Shown: piece by piece, positions 7,748-16,938 of the stretch
Position numbering within the stretch: position 1 is the stretch's first letter
Layout: each line of letters begins with the position of its first letter
Origin: an uncultured Pseudomonadales bacterium
Lineage (GTDB): Bacteria; Pseudomonadota; Gammaproteobacteria; Pseudomonadales; Cellvibrionaceae
Assembly: GCA_947494095.1 (NCBI GenBank)
Contig: CANLTI010000007.1
Span: forward strand, 48,218-112,217
Direction: 5' to 3'
Length of the DNA: 64,000 nucleotides
Program-made: the position numbers and the translations under genes
Notes under the pieces: model-generated
The model's database searches: none
The model's input: the letters and a program-made list of their open reading frames with translations, nothing else
What the model was told of the DNA's origin: nothing

Positions 7748-8296
7748 ATGATGCCATTCCAGCACTTGCTCGACTTAATGATCTCTAACGATATTGCCCA
7801 ATTAGGCGATTTTGTTGGGGTACCCTCAGCAGAAATTCAAGCAATGGAATTGCACTTTAACCTTAAATTCCCCGTCGCCTACCGGGAGTTCTTACAGGCC
7901 TGCGGGCGCTCTGCCGGCCATTTAGCGGGCTGGAGCTCTATTTATTTTGATGATTTAAAGGAAATAACCGAAGAATTTGAGTTTCATTGGGGCACTTTTA
8001 AAAGTGCCCAGCCATGCGCCAACAACCCATTACCCCATCACGCATTGCTCATTGCCCATTACGAAAACCATTTTGACTATTTGATCTGTGACGCAAGCAG
8101 TACGGCCATATATCGCCTTAGCTTTAATCATGATTGCATCACCACCTATAGTTTTTCTGATTCATTTGAGGCCTATATGGAGTCAATGATTTTAGCTGCG
8201 GCCGACTCAAGCGGCCAGATTGCACCATTTTTTATTGATGAATGCGGCAACATGATTAAAGACGACTTGCGCATAATCGCCCCCGAAGTGGAGTGA
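7748..8296 (+). CDS. SUKH (SMI1/KNR4) family protein
   Basis: A soluble protein of about 182 aa. IQAMELHFNLKFPVAYREFLQACG is the classic SUKH segment, in which a polar helix leads to (F/L)P-x-x-Y-x-x-F-L. It is followed by the strands YFDDLKEITEEF, LIAHYENHFDYLICDAS and YRLSFNHDCITTYSFSDSFEAYMESM. Like the SUKH protein at 666-1076 it has no toxin partner nearby; the two share only the fold. No clear ribosome binding site is seen. A TTG at 7736 would add four residues, but I prefer the ATG at 7748. Immunity function is a family possibility, not shown here. Confidence 0.65.
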   Translation: MMPFQHLLDLMISNDIAQLGDFVGVPSAEIQAMELHFNLKFPVAYREFLQACGRSAGHLAGWSSIYFDDLKEITEEFEFHWGTFKSAQPCANNPLPHHALLIAHYENHFDYLICDASSTAIYRLSFNHDCITTYSFSDSFEAYMESMILAAADSSGQIAPFFIDECGNMIKDDLRIIAPEVE

Positions 8297-8412
8297 TTTT
8301 TAATGACCTGTAATGGCGCGACATTAGGCTAAATAACGAATAGTTAAACTGTGAACACCAGCCTGCAAGAGCTGTGCAGCAAACCTAAAACACAGACCCA
8401 ACGTAGAGGTTT

Positions 8413-9651
8413 TTAAAGCTGAGCCGCTACAGTGCCCCAGCTTTTACAGCTTGGGCACTGCCAGTGGTGCTTATGCCCTTGATAACCACACGCGCCGCAC
8501 TCATAAGCTTGTAGTTGCAATAAACGCTTTTCGACAAGCGCTAAAACAGACGATAAAGTCACTTGTGCATAGGTTGTTGGCGGCAGTAAAGTTAAGGCTT
8601 CGTGCACTGTGGCAAGTGCCTCCCAGCGCGCTAAAGCCGCCACTAAAAACGCAATCGCTTGTGGCTCACCACTTTGCTCAGCGACAGATTTTGCTGCAGC
8701 CGGTAGCAACAGCGCTGACGGTTGCTGCTGATACATATCAGCTAATGACCAGTTCGGGTTCCCGTCAGACTGAATACAATAAAAAGCCTCAAGCCATAAC
8801 GGTAAAACCAAGGCATGATAAGCAGGACTTGTGAGTATTATTTGCTGCAGCAAGGCTAATGCTTGCGTGGGGTTATTATCCATAGAGGCCAGCTGGCTTT
8901 GCAAAATGCGTACGCGGGTTAAATCGCCCTCGAGCGCACTGGCGTGTGCCAAAGCGGTTTGCGCCTGCTGTTCATGCCCTGCCAACAAAGACGCTTGTGC
9001 TAATTCACAATAAAAATACACCTGCCATTGTTGCCATTGGGCCGCATTACACGGCTTATTACAGGGTGTTGCGCTGTTTGGCTGCGCACTATTGATAGCT
9101 GCATACTCGGGAGGGACCTGGTTTTGCGCAAGGCTGCACTGGCATAACGTCTTAACTGCATTGATCGCCTGCTGCCATTCACCTTCTTGTTGATAGACAT
9201 CAACAAGCTTGACTAAGGCTTGCTGCGCCACCGAGCCATCGCAACACTGGCTTAATTCGGTATACAGGACTTCGGCGCGGTCAAAGAGCCCCGCTAGCCA
9301 ATAATCCTCGGCCAGTGCCAAGCGAGCTTGCAGCATTTGGCTGCTCGATAAATGGGGATGCGCTAAAATATTTTGATGAATACGAATAGCGCGATCGATT
9401 TCGCCGCGCTTATTAAACATAACACCTAACGCCATATGCACGTCTAGCGTATCGGCGTTAAGATCAAGTGCTGCCATTAATACATCAATTGCAGCATCAG
9501 GTTGCTCGGCCAGCAACAGGTTAATACTTTCGTAGTAGCGCTCAAGGTAGGCAGACGAAGCCACTCGCTTAGACGTTGACTTTAAATGGACTGGGTATTT
9601 AGCCAACAAAAAGCCAATCACCAATGCACTCAACAATAATAAAAAAATCAA
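8413..9651 (-). CDS. lapB: Lipopolysaccharide assembly protein LapB (YciM)
   Basis: A protein of about 412 aa with an N-terminal membrane helix (IFLLLLSALVIGFLLAK), tandem TPR motifs over most of its length, and a C-terminal rubredoxin-like zinc site (YECGACGYQG ... WQCPSCKSWG). LapB is the inner-membrane, cytoplasm-facing adaptor that lets FtsH degrade LpxC and so balances LPS with phospholipid synthesis. It lies directly downstream of lapA, as usual. The start is uncertain: TTG at 9651 has no ribosome binding site, whereas AAGGAG at 9671-9676 is seven bases before an in-frame ATC at 9661-9663, which would add MNAL and give a normal family N-terminus. Confidence 0.88.
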   Translation of the reverse strand: MIFLLLLSALVIGFLLAKYPVHLKSTSKRVASSAYLERYYESINLLLAEQPDAAIDVLMAALDLNADTLDVHMALGVMFNKRGEIDRAIRIHQNILAHPHLSSSQMLQARLALAEDYWLAGLFDRAEVLYTELSQCCDGSVAQQALVKLVDVYQQEGEWQQAINAVKTLCQCSLAQNQVPPEYAAINSAQPNSATPCNKPCNAAQWQQWQVYFYCELAQASLLAGHEQQAQTALAHASALEGDLTRVRILQSQLASMDNNPTQALALLQQIILTSPAYHALVLPLWLEAFYCIQSDGNPNWSLADMYQQQPSALLLPAAAKSVAEQSGEPQAIAFLVAALARWEALATVHEALTLLPPTTYAQVTLSSVLALVEKRLLQLQAYECGACGYQGHKHHWQCPSCKSWGTVAAQL

Positions 9652-9686
9652 TAACGCGTTGATGCCTACGCTCCTTCTCGGGCAAC

Positions 9687-9998
9687 CTATTGCACTTTGA
9701 CAACCGATTTCAGCGCACTTTGATGCCTAGTCACTTGCTTGCGAAGGTGCTGAACCTTAACCTGCATAAGCAACAGCCAAGGCAGTAAAAACAAAAAGGT
9801 AATTAACATGCCGGCACCTAACAACACTAACGATAAAGTAGGTACAGGCACCGCGGTAAAATCCCATTTATAAAAAGTCAGCGCAACAGTGCTCGTATTT
9901 TCAATCACAAAGTGCACTATCGCCAAGCCCAGTATCAATAGCCAAAGCACCATTAATAGCCTTGCAATCCATTTCCCCAATACGGTTAATAGCGTCAT
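9687..9998 (-). CDS. lapA: LapA domain protein (DUF1049)
   Basis: A 103-aa inner-membrane protein with two hydrophobic helices (about residues 8-32 and 52-76), the conserved FVIENTSTVALTFY segment between them and a short basic coiled tail, as in LapA/YciS. LapA partners LapB in controlling LPS assembly. A strong AAGGGG ribosome binding site precedes the ATG. In most gammaproteobacteria ihfB lies immediately upstream; here cmk does, 80 bases away, and neither ihfB nor rpsA is present in between. Confidence 0.85.
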   Translation of the reverse strand: MTLLTVLGKWIARLLMVLWLLILGLAIVHFVIENTSTVALTFYKWDFTAVPVPTLSLVLLGAGMLITFLFLLPWLLLMQVKVQHLRKQVTRHQSALKSVVKVQ

Positions 9999-10078
9999 AC
10001 TTGCCCCTTCTATTACTAATACTATGCTTAGAGATACACTCTATTACTGATGCTCTGGCTAAGATGCCGCATACCCGC

Positions 10079-10756
10079 TTACGCTTTTACTATAGCTTGC
10101 TGCGCCTGAACGGCACTTAACGCTTGCTCAAAGACTGCGTTAATATCCATACTTGTCGAGTCTAATAGTATGGCATCATCGGCAGGAATCAAGGGCGATG
10201 TTTTGCGCTCGGTATCCCGCTTATCACGCTCTTGAATATCGCGCAATATTTGCTCAGGGTCAACCTGCAATTTGGCCTGCTCTAACTGTGCAATACGCCG
10301 CCGTGCACGCTCTTGTGCACTGGCGGTCAAAAACAACTTAACCTTTGCCTCTTTGAAGACCACTGTTCCCATATCTCGACCATCGGCAATCAAGCCTTGG
10401 CCATCAACGGCAAACGCGCGCTGACGAATCAATAAAGCGGTTCGCACCGGTGTCAGCGCTGCCACTTTGGACGCCGCCATGCCAATATGCTCCTCGCGTA
10501 TTTGGCGCGAGACATCTTGCCCGGCAAGCCACACCTGCACCCCCTCTTCGGTAGGCTTAAAGTGTATCTCTAAACCCAGCGCAATATTAGCCACTTGCTC
10601 TTCGCAACTTAAATCAACGCCCTTGCGCAAGGCCGCTAACGCGGTTAAACGGTATAGCGCGCCGCTATCGAGCAAGGCGAAACCGGTATGTTTTGCGAGC
10701 AGCTGGCATAAGGTGCCTTTACCGGCGCCACTAGGGCCATCAACGGTGATAATCAT
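10079..10756 (-). CDS. cmk: Cytidylate kinase
   Basis: A 225-aa cytoplasmic (d)CMP kinase: MIITVDGPSGAGKGTLCQLL holds the P-loop, DSGALYRLTALAA the substrate-binding motif and DGRDMGTVVF the signature loop, ending with the RDKRDTERKTSPLIPADDA lid typical of Cmk. The ATG at 10756 is chosen because the P-loop strand begins there and it overlaps the pyrF stop (ATGA). A longer frame from 10777 would add seven residues inside pyrF. The usual downstream neighbours rpsA and ihfB are missing. Confidence 0.93.
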   Translation of the reverse strand: MIITVDGPSGAGKGTLCQLLAKHTGFALLDSGALYRLTALAALRKGVDLSCEEQVANIALGLEIHFKPTEEGVQVWLAGQDVSRQIREEHIGMAASKVAALTPVRTALLIRQRAFAVDGQGLIADGRDMGTVVFKEAKVKLFLTASAQERARRRIAQLEQAKLQVDPEQILRDIQERDKRDTERKTSPLIPADDAILLDSTSMDINAVFEQALSAVQAQQAIVKA

Positions 10757-11514
10757 TTGGGCTCCACGACAGGACAATTAACAGTTAATGAGTGTACAAT
10801 TTGTTCGCATACAGCAATGGGGTCGGCCGCTTGAGTAATTGGCCGGCCTATCACCAAGTAATGACTGCCCGCTTGCATCGCCTGCTGCGGTGTCATCACG
10901 CGGCGCTGATCTTGATTATCGCTACCGGCAGGGCGAATGCCCGGCGTCACTAAAGCAAAGTCACTACCACTTTGGGCGCGCAACGCCGTCGCCTCTTGTG
11001 CAGAACACACAACACCGTCTAAGCCGGCATTTTTAACCAACCCCGCAAGGTGTAGCACTTGCTGCTCGGGTGTCCGCTCAATACCCAATTCACTCAACTC
11101 TTGCTGGGTTGAGCTGGTCAATACCGTCACGCCAATCAATAAGGGCTTGCGCTGTACATTGGCAATGGCTTCGCTGGCAGCGCTCATCATACGCGTACCA
11201 CCACTGGCATGAACATTAACCATCCAGACACCCAGTTGCGCGGCTGTTTTAACCGCTTTTGCGGTTGTCACTGGGATATCATGAAATTTTAAATCCAAAA
11301 ACACCTCAAAGCCTAAGTGCTGCAATTGCTCAACAATGCGAGGCCCGCAAGCGGTAAACAGCTCTTTGCCCACTTTAACGCGACAGAGTTTTGGTGACAG
11401 CTTACTCGCTAATGCCAAGCAGGCTTTTTCGTTATCAACATCTAAAGCAACAACAACAGGCGAACTTGCTGTTAACGTGATATTTGAAGTCTTCAATAGG
11501 TTCGTCTCAATCAA
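10753..11514 (-). CDS. pyrF: Orotidine-5'-phosphate decarboxylase
   Basis: OMP decarboxylase, the last step of UMP synthesis. PVVVALDVDNEKACLAL begins the barrel, VFLDLKFHDIPVTTAKA holds the catalytic D-x-K-x-x-D, and LVTPGIRPAGSDNQDQRRVMTP and YLVIGRPITQA are the phosphate-binding loops. No ATG or GTG is suitable: an in-frame TAA stands just upstream and the candidates are TTG at 11514 (given here) or TTG at 11496, which has GAG upstream. The gene overlaps cmk by four bases, so the two pyrimidine-nucleotide genes look co-transcribed. Confidence 0.92.
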   Translation of the reverse strand: MIETNLLKTSNITLTASSPVVVALDVDNEKACLALASKLSPKLCRVKVGKELFTACGPRIVEQLQHLGFEVFLDLKFHDIPVTTAKAVKTAAQLGVWMVNVHASGGTRMMSAASEAIANVQRKPLLIGVTVLTSSTQQELSELGIERTPEQQVLHLAGLVKNAGLDGVVCSAQEATALRAQSGSDFALVTPGIRPAGSDNQDQRRVMTPQQAMQAGSHYLVIGRPITQAADPIAVCEQIVHSLTVNCPVVEPK

Positions 11515-11678
11515 AATAATACAACCCCATTAAGTGCTAGCGCTCGAGTGGCCACTGCGGCAAGCAGTCCGCAGCTCAACACACCCTTAGCGTACCGCCT
11601 TAAGGGGACTTTTTGTTGGCGCCATTATAGCACGGGCACAAGGCCCCTCTGGTGCACAAAGCGCCTGTGTTAACGTAT

Positions 11679-11708
11679 AAAAAAACCCTACAGAGCCCTG
11701 CAGGGTTT
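11679..11708 (-). terminator. Rho-independent terminator after aspS
   Basis: On the minus strand AAACCCTGCAG pairs with CTGTAGGGTTT with one mismatch and is followed by a run of T, 38 bases after the aspS stop. Confidence 0.75.
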
Positions 11709-11746
11709 AAGGTGGCACTCAAACGTAACGCACAGCGACGCGCACG

Positions 11747-13528
11747 TTAGTCGGCTTTTTTCTCGGCTTTCTTTTTGAGCGCAATATTTAATTCGTGCAA
11801 TTGCAACGTATCAACGGCGCCTGGAGCATCGGTCATTACACACGCTGCCGATTGCGTTTTAGGGAAGGCAATCACATCGCGAATAGACTCAGAGCCAGTC
11901 ATCAACATAATTAAGCGGTCTAAACCAAAGGCTAAACCACCATGCGGTGGCGCACCATGGCTTAAGGCATCTAATAAGAAGCCAAACTTCTCACGCTGCT
12001 CATCATGCTCAATGCCTAATATTTCGAACACTGTTTGTTGCATATCTTGGTTATGAATACGCACAGAGCCGCCACCAAGCTCGGTACCGTTAACCACCAT
12101 ATCGTAAGCGCGGCTTAATGCCGTCGCGGGGTTCGCTTTTAGCGCTTCGGGTGAACAAGAAGGTGCGGTAAACGGGTGATGGAGCGCTGTAAACTTGCCG
12201 CCGTCTAGCTCTTCAAACATGGGGAAGTCAACAACCCACATCGGCGCCCACTTGGTGGTGTACAACTCTAAATCAGCACCAATTTTACAACGCAATGCGC
12301 CTAGGGCCTCAGAAACAATTTTGCCTTTATCGGCACCAAAGAAGATGATATCGCCATTTTGCGCATCTAAACGCTCCATCAACGCTTTACGAACATCTAA
12401 CGGCAAAAACTTCACAATCGGTGACTGCAAGCCTTCTTCTAAGTCAGTGACATCATTAACTTTAATGTACGCCAAACCGCGAGCACCGTAAATGCTCACA
12501 AACTTAGTGTAATCGTCGATCTTCTTACGTGACAGTTTATCGGCTGCGCCTGGTACTTTAAGCGCAGCAACACGGCCTTTAGGGTCTTTGGCGGGGGCCG
12601 AGAAAACCTTAAAGTCCACTTCTGTCATTAAATCTTTAACTTCAACCAACTGCAACGGAATACGTAAATCAGGCTTATCTGAGCCATATTTGTCCATGGC
12701 TTCAGCAAACGTCATGCGCGGAAAATCACCAAATTCAACATCAAGCGTTTCTTTAAACAGCTTACGAATCATTTTTTCGGTGATGGCCATGATTTCGTCT
12801 TCAGACATAAACGATGTTTCGATATCGATCTGAGTGAATTCTGGCTGGCGATCTGCACGCAAGTCTTCGTCACGGAAACACTTAGCAATTTGGTAATAAC
12901 GATCAAAACCCGACACCATCAATAACTGCTTAAACAGCTGCGGCGACTGAGGTAAAGCAAAAAACTTGCCTTCATGGGTGCGTGATGGCACCAAGTAATC
13001 ACGCGCGCCTTCTGGCGTAGCGCGAGTCAAAATAGGTGTTTCAATATCTAAAAAGCCGTTATCGTGTAAAAAGTTACGAATTTCGGTTGTAATACTCGAG
13101 CGCAAACGCAAGTTGCGTTGCATGTCGAGTCGACGCAAATCAATGTAGCGATGCTTTAAGCGGACATCTTCGCCCACGCTAATATGCGAGTCTAATTGAA
13201 ACGGTGGCGTTTGAGCCACATTGAGAATTTCAATCGCTTTACCGTAAACTTCAATTTCACCGGTCGCCATATTTTTGTTAGCGGTGGCTTCAGAGCGTGC
13301 ACGTACAATGCCCTTCACCTGAATCACGTATTCGTTACGCACTTTATCAGCCAGCTCAAAATTCGCTTGATCATCGGGATCGAACACCACTTGCACAATG
13401 CCGTCTCGGTCACGCAGGTCAATAAAAATAACACCGCCATGGTCACGACGACGATCTACCCAACCACAAAGTGTCACTTCTGTGTCGATCTGTGCAGGGC
13501 GAACCGCTCCACAATAAATACTGCGCAT
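11747..13528 (-). CDS. aspS: Aspartyl-tRNA synthetase
   Basis: A bacterial-type class II AspRS of about 593 aa. It has an N-terminal OB-fold anticodon domain ([26 protein letters not shown]), motif 2 ([21 protein letters not shown]), a GAD insertion domain, and motif 3 ([15 protein letters not shown]). The start is set at the ATG at 13528 (MRSIYCG), six bases after AGGA; an ATG two codons upstream overlaps the ribosome binding site. It follows fmdB on the same strand, the arrangement common in Pseudomonas relatives. Confidence 0.95.
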   Translation of the reverse strand: MRSIYCGAVRPAQIDTEVTLCGWVDRRRDHGGVIFIDLRDRDGIVQVVFDPDDQANFELADKVRNEYVIQVKGIVRARSEATANKNMATGEIEVYGKAIEILNVAQTPPFQLDSHISVGEDVRLKHRYIDLRRLDMQRNLRLRSSITTEIRNFLHDNGFLDIETPILTRATPEGARDYLVPSRTHEGKFFALPQSPQLFKQLLMVSGFDRYYQIAKCFRDEDLRADRQPEFTQIDIETSFMSEDEIMAITEKMIRKLFKETLDVEFGDFPRMTFAEAMDKYGSDKPDLRIPLQLVEVKDLMTEVDFKVFSAPAKDPKGRVAALKVPGAADKLSRKKIDDYTKFVSIYGARGLAYIKVNDVTDLEEGLQSPIVKFLPLDVRKALMERLDAQNGDIIFFGADKGKIVSEALGALRCKIGADLELYTTKWAPMWVVDFPMFEELDGGKFTALHHPFTAPSCSPEALKANPATALSRAYDMVVNGTELGGGSVRIHNQDMQQTVFEILGIEHDEQREKFGFLLDALSHGAPPHGGLAFGLDRLIMLMTGSESIRDVIAFPKTQSAACVMTDAPGAVDTLQLHELNIALKKKAEKKAD

Positions 13529-13624
13529 ACTCATTCCTATAATCACCTTCTCAATGGGTAAAACCACAAAGCTATCGCTTGTGTTTTAATATGTATTTAA
13601 TCGCTACCATCATCTACTGTAGCT

Positions 13625-13897
13625 TTAGCTATCGCTGCTGGCCGCTTTGGGTTTAGCGTCGGGCTTTTTTTCGGCCTTGGGGGCGGCTTTATCGCCCGCA
13701 AGGTTCTTTTTGCCGCTCGATTTAAAATCGGTTTCATACCAACCACTGCCGCTTAGCCTAAACCCTGCGGCCGATACTTTTTTCTTTAACGACGCTTTGG
13801 AGCACTCTGGGCAGTCAATTAATGGGGCATCGCTCATTTTTTGCAACGCCTCTAACTCATGGTCACACTCGGTGCAGCGGTATTCATAAATAGGCAT
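13625..13897 (-). CDS. FmdB-family zinc ribbon protein
   Basis: A 90-aa protein beginning MPIYEYRCTECDHELEALQK, with a zinc ribbon from C8, C11, C29 and C32 (CTEC ... CPEC), then GFRLSGSGWYETDFK, typical of the FmdB regulatory-protein family. The C-terminus is a low-complexity Lys/Ala/Pro/Asp tail. AGGAG precedes the ATG. It is upstream of aspS and probably in the same operon. The molecular role of the family is unclear. Confidence 0.88.
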   Translation of the reverse strand: MPIYEYRCTECDHELEALQKMSDAPLIDCPECSKASLKKKVSAAGFRLSGSGWYETDFKSSGKKNLAGDKAAPKAEKKPDAKPKAASSDS

Positions 13898-14299
13898 TGG
13901 TCACTCCTACAATATTGTTAACAGCGCGTCTTGCTCAATTAACGTCCTCAAACTATTAGCTCGAGCCCGCATCATAGCAAAACAAAAGTGCCGCATTATA
14001 CATGAGCACACCCAAGCACAAGCAAGTGCTAATCACAGCAATCATCAGCGACACACATGATCAACGTACCCAGCGATAAAACCCCCTAAAATAAGCCCTT
14101 TTTGCCACTTAAATATATAAAAAACGTTTTTTAGGCTATTTTATAGGGGTTTTTAGAGTTTTTTATTGCTGCAGAGGCTACTTTACTCTATATATACGGC
14201 AAAACAGCCAACGTTTAGGTGGTTGCGCTGACTTCGCGCACCATACAAGACATTTAAATAACAAAAAATTGATCATTAAGAGCCTACAGAGGAAACCAC
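13898..14299. other. Divergent intergenic region, AT-rich core
   Basis: This 402-base gap lies between fmdB (minus) and the HU gene (plus). A strongly AT-rich stretch with runs of A and T (about 14105-14170) probably holds the promoters. I see no gene, RNA or clear repeat. Confidence 0.4.
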
Positions 14300-14752
14300 A
14301 TGCCACCACGTAAAGCGCCAGCCAAAGCCCCAGCCCGTAAAACTCCGGTTCGCAAAGCGGCTGTTACCGCCCCCGCTAAAGCACCCGTACGTAAAGCCGC
14401 AGCAAAACCTGCCGCAGCGGCCAAAGTCAAAGCGCTTAAAGCCTTACAAGCGCGCTATACTAAAACCGATATTATCAACCGTATTTGCGAAGTCACCGAG
14501 CTCAGCCGCAAAGATGTAAGCGCTGTTTTTGGTGAACTCGACAACATTATTGAAGCGCACATTAAAAAACGCGCCGTGGGCGAGTTTACACTGCCGGGCC
14601 TACTCAAAATTGTAACGGTCAAAAAACCCGCCACCAAAGCTCGCAAAGGTATCAACCCCTTTAACGGCGAAGAAACCATCTTTAAAGCGAAACCTGCCAG
14701 CATTGCAGTTAAAGTGCGCCCACTCAAAAAACTAAAAGAAATGGCGCTGTAA
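14300..14752 (+). CDS. HU-family DNA-binding protein with Lys/Ala/Pro-rich N-terminal tail
   Basis: A 150-aa nucleoid protein. Residues 1-55 are a histone-H1-like tail made of repeated KAP/RKA motifs (MPPRKAPAKAPARKTPVRKA and onward). Residues about 56-140 form an HU/IHF fold: YTKTDIINRICEVTELSRKDVSAVFGEL (dimerisation helices), GEFTLPGLLKIVTVKKPATKARKGINPFNGE (the DNA-binding arm with RKGINPF) and the C-terminal helix. It should bind and bend DNA, the tail adding non-specific affinity. A strong RBS (AGAGGA) precedes the ATG and a clear terminator follows, so it is monocistronic. Confidence 0.88.
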   Translation: MPPRKAPAKAPARKTPVRKAAVTAPAKAPVRKAAAKPAAAAKVKALKALQARYTKTDIINRICEVTELSRKDVSAVFGELDNIIEAHIKKRAVGEFTLPGLLKIVTVKKPATKARKGINPFNGEETIFKAKPASIAVKVRPLKKLKEMAL

Positions 14753-14776
14753 ACACAGCGACTGCTTTGTGATTGT

Positions 14777-14800
14777 AAAAGGGGCATCGCCCCTTTTTTT
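14777..14800 (+). terminator. Rho-independent terminator after the HU gene
   Basis: AAAAGGGGC-ATC-GCCCCTTTT followed by further T, 25 bases after the stop codon; a compact, near-perfect hairpin. Confidence 0.9.
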
Positions 14801-15000
14801 ATGCCTGACACTTTAATGCCCACCATAAAGTCACAACTTAGACGCTGACAAGTCTCTTAAGCTCACTTAAAATAACCGCTATCACCCCATAAAGCTAAAA
14901 CTGTGAGGCTGTCATCACAACCCGCTTTATCCATACTCTTATTTTTGAATTCATCAACAAGCACATTGCTTTAAATTGCTTTAACTAGGTGCCACACACT

Positions 15001-16746
15001 ATGCGCGCAAGCCAGTTTTTAATCGCGACCCAAAAAGAAACCCCCTCCGATGCCGTGGTCATTAGCCACCAATTAATGCTGCGCGCCGGTATGATCCGCA
15101 AGCTCTCTTCTGGCCTCTATTCATGGCTACCTTTGGGCCTTAAAGTGTTACGTAAAGTCGAAAAAATCGTGCGTGAAGAAATGAACAACGTCGGGGCACA
15201 AGAGGTGCTGATGCCCGTGGTACAACCTGCTGAGCTTTGGCAAGAGTCCGGCCGCTGGGAGCAATTTGGTGCAGAGCTTACCCGTTTTAGCGATCGCCAC
15301 AATAACGGCTTTTGCTTGGGTCCCACACACGAAGAGGTGATCACCGATTTAGTCCGTAGCGAACTCAAAAGCTACAAGCAACTTCCTGCCAACTTTTATC
15401 AAATTCAAACCAAGTTCCGCGATGAAGTACGCCCACGCTTTGGCGTGATGCGCTCGCGTGAATTTATTATGAAAGATGCTTATTCGTTTCATATTGATCA
15501 AGCGTCACTAGAAGACACCTACCAAAAAATGCACGGCGCCTATTGCGCAATATTTACCCGCTTAGGCTTAAACTTCCGCCCGGTAGAGGCTGATACCGGC
15601 TCGATTGGTGGCTCGGGCTCGCACGAGTTCCATGTATTAGCGGAAAGCGGTGAAGATGATATCGCCTTTAGTGATGGCAGTGATTACGCCGCTAACATCG
15701 AAAAAGCCGAAGCCCTAGCGCCGGCACCGAGTACAGAGGCGATCAAGCCAAATGCCGAAGATATCGCCACGCCTAACCAAAAAACAATCGATGACATCGC
15801 ACAGTTTTTAAATGTCGATGCCACCGCCATCGTCAAAACCTTGTTTGTATTAGGCAACAAAGACGACGACACCGGCCAACAACCGCTTATTGCTCTTTGC
15901 CTGCGCGGCGATCATGAGCTGAACGAAGTCAAGGCCGAGAAAATACCTGAAATCGCCGCACCTTTAACATTTGCCAGCGAAGAACAAGTGATAGCCGCCA
16001 TTGGCGTCGCACCTGGGTCACTGGGGCCCATCAACCTGCAGGGTAATCTTGATGGCGTGACTGTTATTGCCGACCGCACGGCTGCCGCGTGTGTCAACTT
16101 TGTGTGTGGTGCCAATAAAGAGGGCTTCCATACTGTCAATAGCAACTGGAGCACCAATGCCGCCTATACGCGCGTAGAAGATATTCGCAATGTCCAAGCC
16201 GGCGACCCATCACCTTGTGGCCATGGCAACATCACCATTAAGCGCGGCATTGAAGTAGGTCATATTTTTCAATTAGGCGATAAGTACTCGCAAGCCATGA
16301 AGGCCTCGGTATTAGATGCTAACGGTAAAGATAGCGTGATGACCATGGGTTGTTATGGTATTGGCATTACCCGCATAGTCGCTGCGGCCATAGAGCAAAA
16401 CAATGATGCCGCCGGCATTATTTGGCCCGAAGCCATTGCGCCGTTTCAGGTGGCTATTGTGCCGATCAATATTCATAAATCAGAGGCCGTACGCGAAGCC
16501 TGTGAAACGCTCTACAACACCTTAAAGCTGCAAGGCATTGATGCTATCTTGATGGATGAGCCCAAAGCACGTTTAGGCAGTATGCTGGCGGACATCGAGC
16601 TAGTCGGTATTGCCCATCGCGTGGTGATTGGTGATAGAGGCTTAGAAAAAGGAGAAATTGAATATAAGTATCGTCGCGATGCTGAGTCAACACAGCTTGA
16701 GGCCAGTACAATTGCACAAACATTAATCACTAAAATAACAGGCTAG
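15001..16746 (+). CDS. proS: Prolyl-tRNA synthetase
   Basis: A prokaryotic-type ProRS of about 581 aa. Motif 1 region [21 protein letters not shown], motif 2 [26 protein letters not shown], an insertion editing domain (about residues 230-390) and motif 3 [17 protein letters not shown] are all present. The start is the ATG at 15001 ([18 protein letters not shown]), which matches the family N-terminus; a GTG four codons earlier is less likely. AGG lies nine bases upstream. It stands alone on this strand. Confidence 0.95.
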   Translation: MRASQFLIATQKETPSDAVVISHQLMLRAGMIRKLSSGLYSWLPLGLKVLRKVEKIVREEMNNVGAQEVLMPVVQPAELWQESGRWEQFGAELTRFSDRHNNGFCLGPTHEEVITDLVRSELKSYKQLPANFYQIQTKFRDEVRPRFGVMRSREFIMKDAYSFHIDQASLEDTYQKMHGAYCAIFTRLGLNFRPVEADTGSIGGSGSHEFHVLAESGEDDIAFSDGSDYAANIEKAEALAPAPSTEAIKPNAEDIATPNQKTIDDIAQFLNVDATAIVKTLFVLGNKDDDTGQQPLIALCLRGDHELNEVKAEKIPEIAAPLTFASEEQVIAAIGVAPGSLGPINLQGNLDGVTVIADRTAAACVNFVCGANKEGFHTVNSNWSTNAAYTRVEDIRNVQAGDPSPCGHGNITIKRGIEVGHIFQLGDKYSQAMKASVLDANGKDSVMTMGCYGIGITRIVAAAIEQNNDAAGIIWPEAIAPFQVAIVPINIHKSEAVREACETLYNTLKLQGIDAILMDEPKARLGSMLADIELVGIAHRVVIGDRGLEKGEIEYKYRRDAESTQLEASTIAQTLITKITG

Positions 16747-16815
16747 CCAACCTGGCCATGGTACGCAAGCGATAAAAAGTACGCAGCCTTGTGACCTACA
16801 GCCAGTAACATCCAA

Positions 16816-16848
16816 CACAAAGCCTGTGCTATCACACGGGCTTTTGTG
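16816..16848. terminator. Probable bidirectional terminator between proS and the LamG gene
   Basis: CACAAAGCC-TGTG pairs with CACA-GGGCTTTTGTG across a short loop with small bulges. It lies between convergent genes and could stop transcription from both sides. The T/A tracts are short, so confidence is moderate. Confidence 0.5.
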
Positions 16849-16853
16849 TATTA

Positions 16854-16887
16854 AGTACCGATGTATTGTCAGTACTGATGTATCGTG
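16854..16887. repeat. Two tandem 17-bp repeats
   Basis: AGTACCGATGTATTGTC is followed directly by AGTACTGATGTATCGTG (14 of 17 bases identical), just beyond the shared terminator between convergent genes. No function is apparent. Confidence 0.55.
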
Positions 16888-16938
16888 TACATACAAACTC
16901 TCACCCTTAAGCACTAAAGTTAGCCTTCATTGGGCGGT

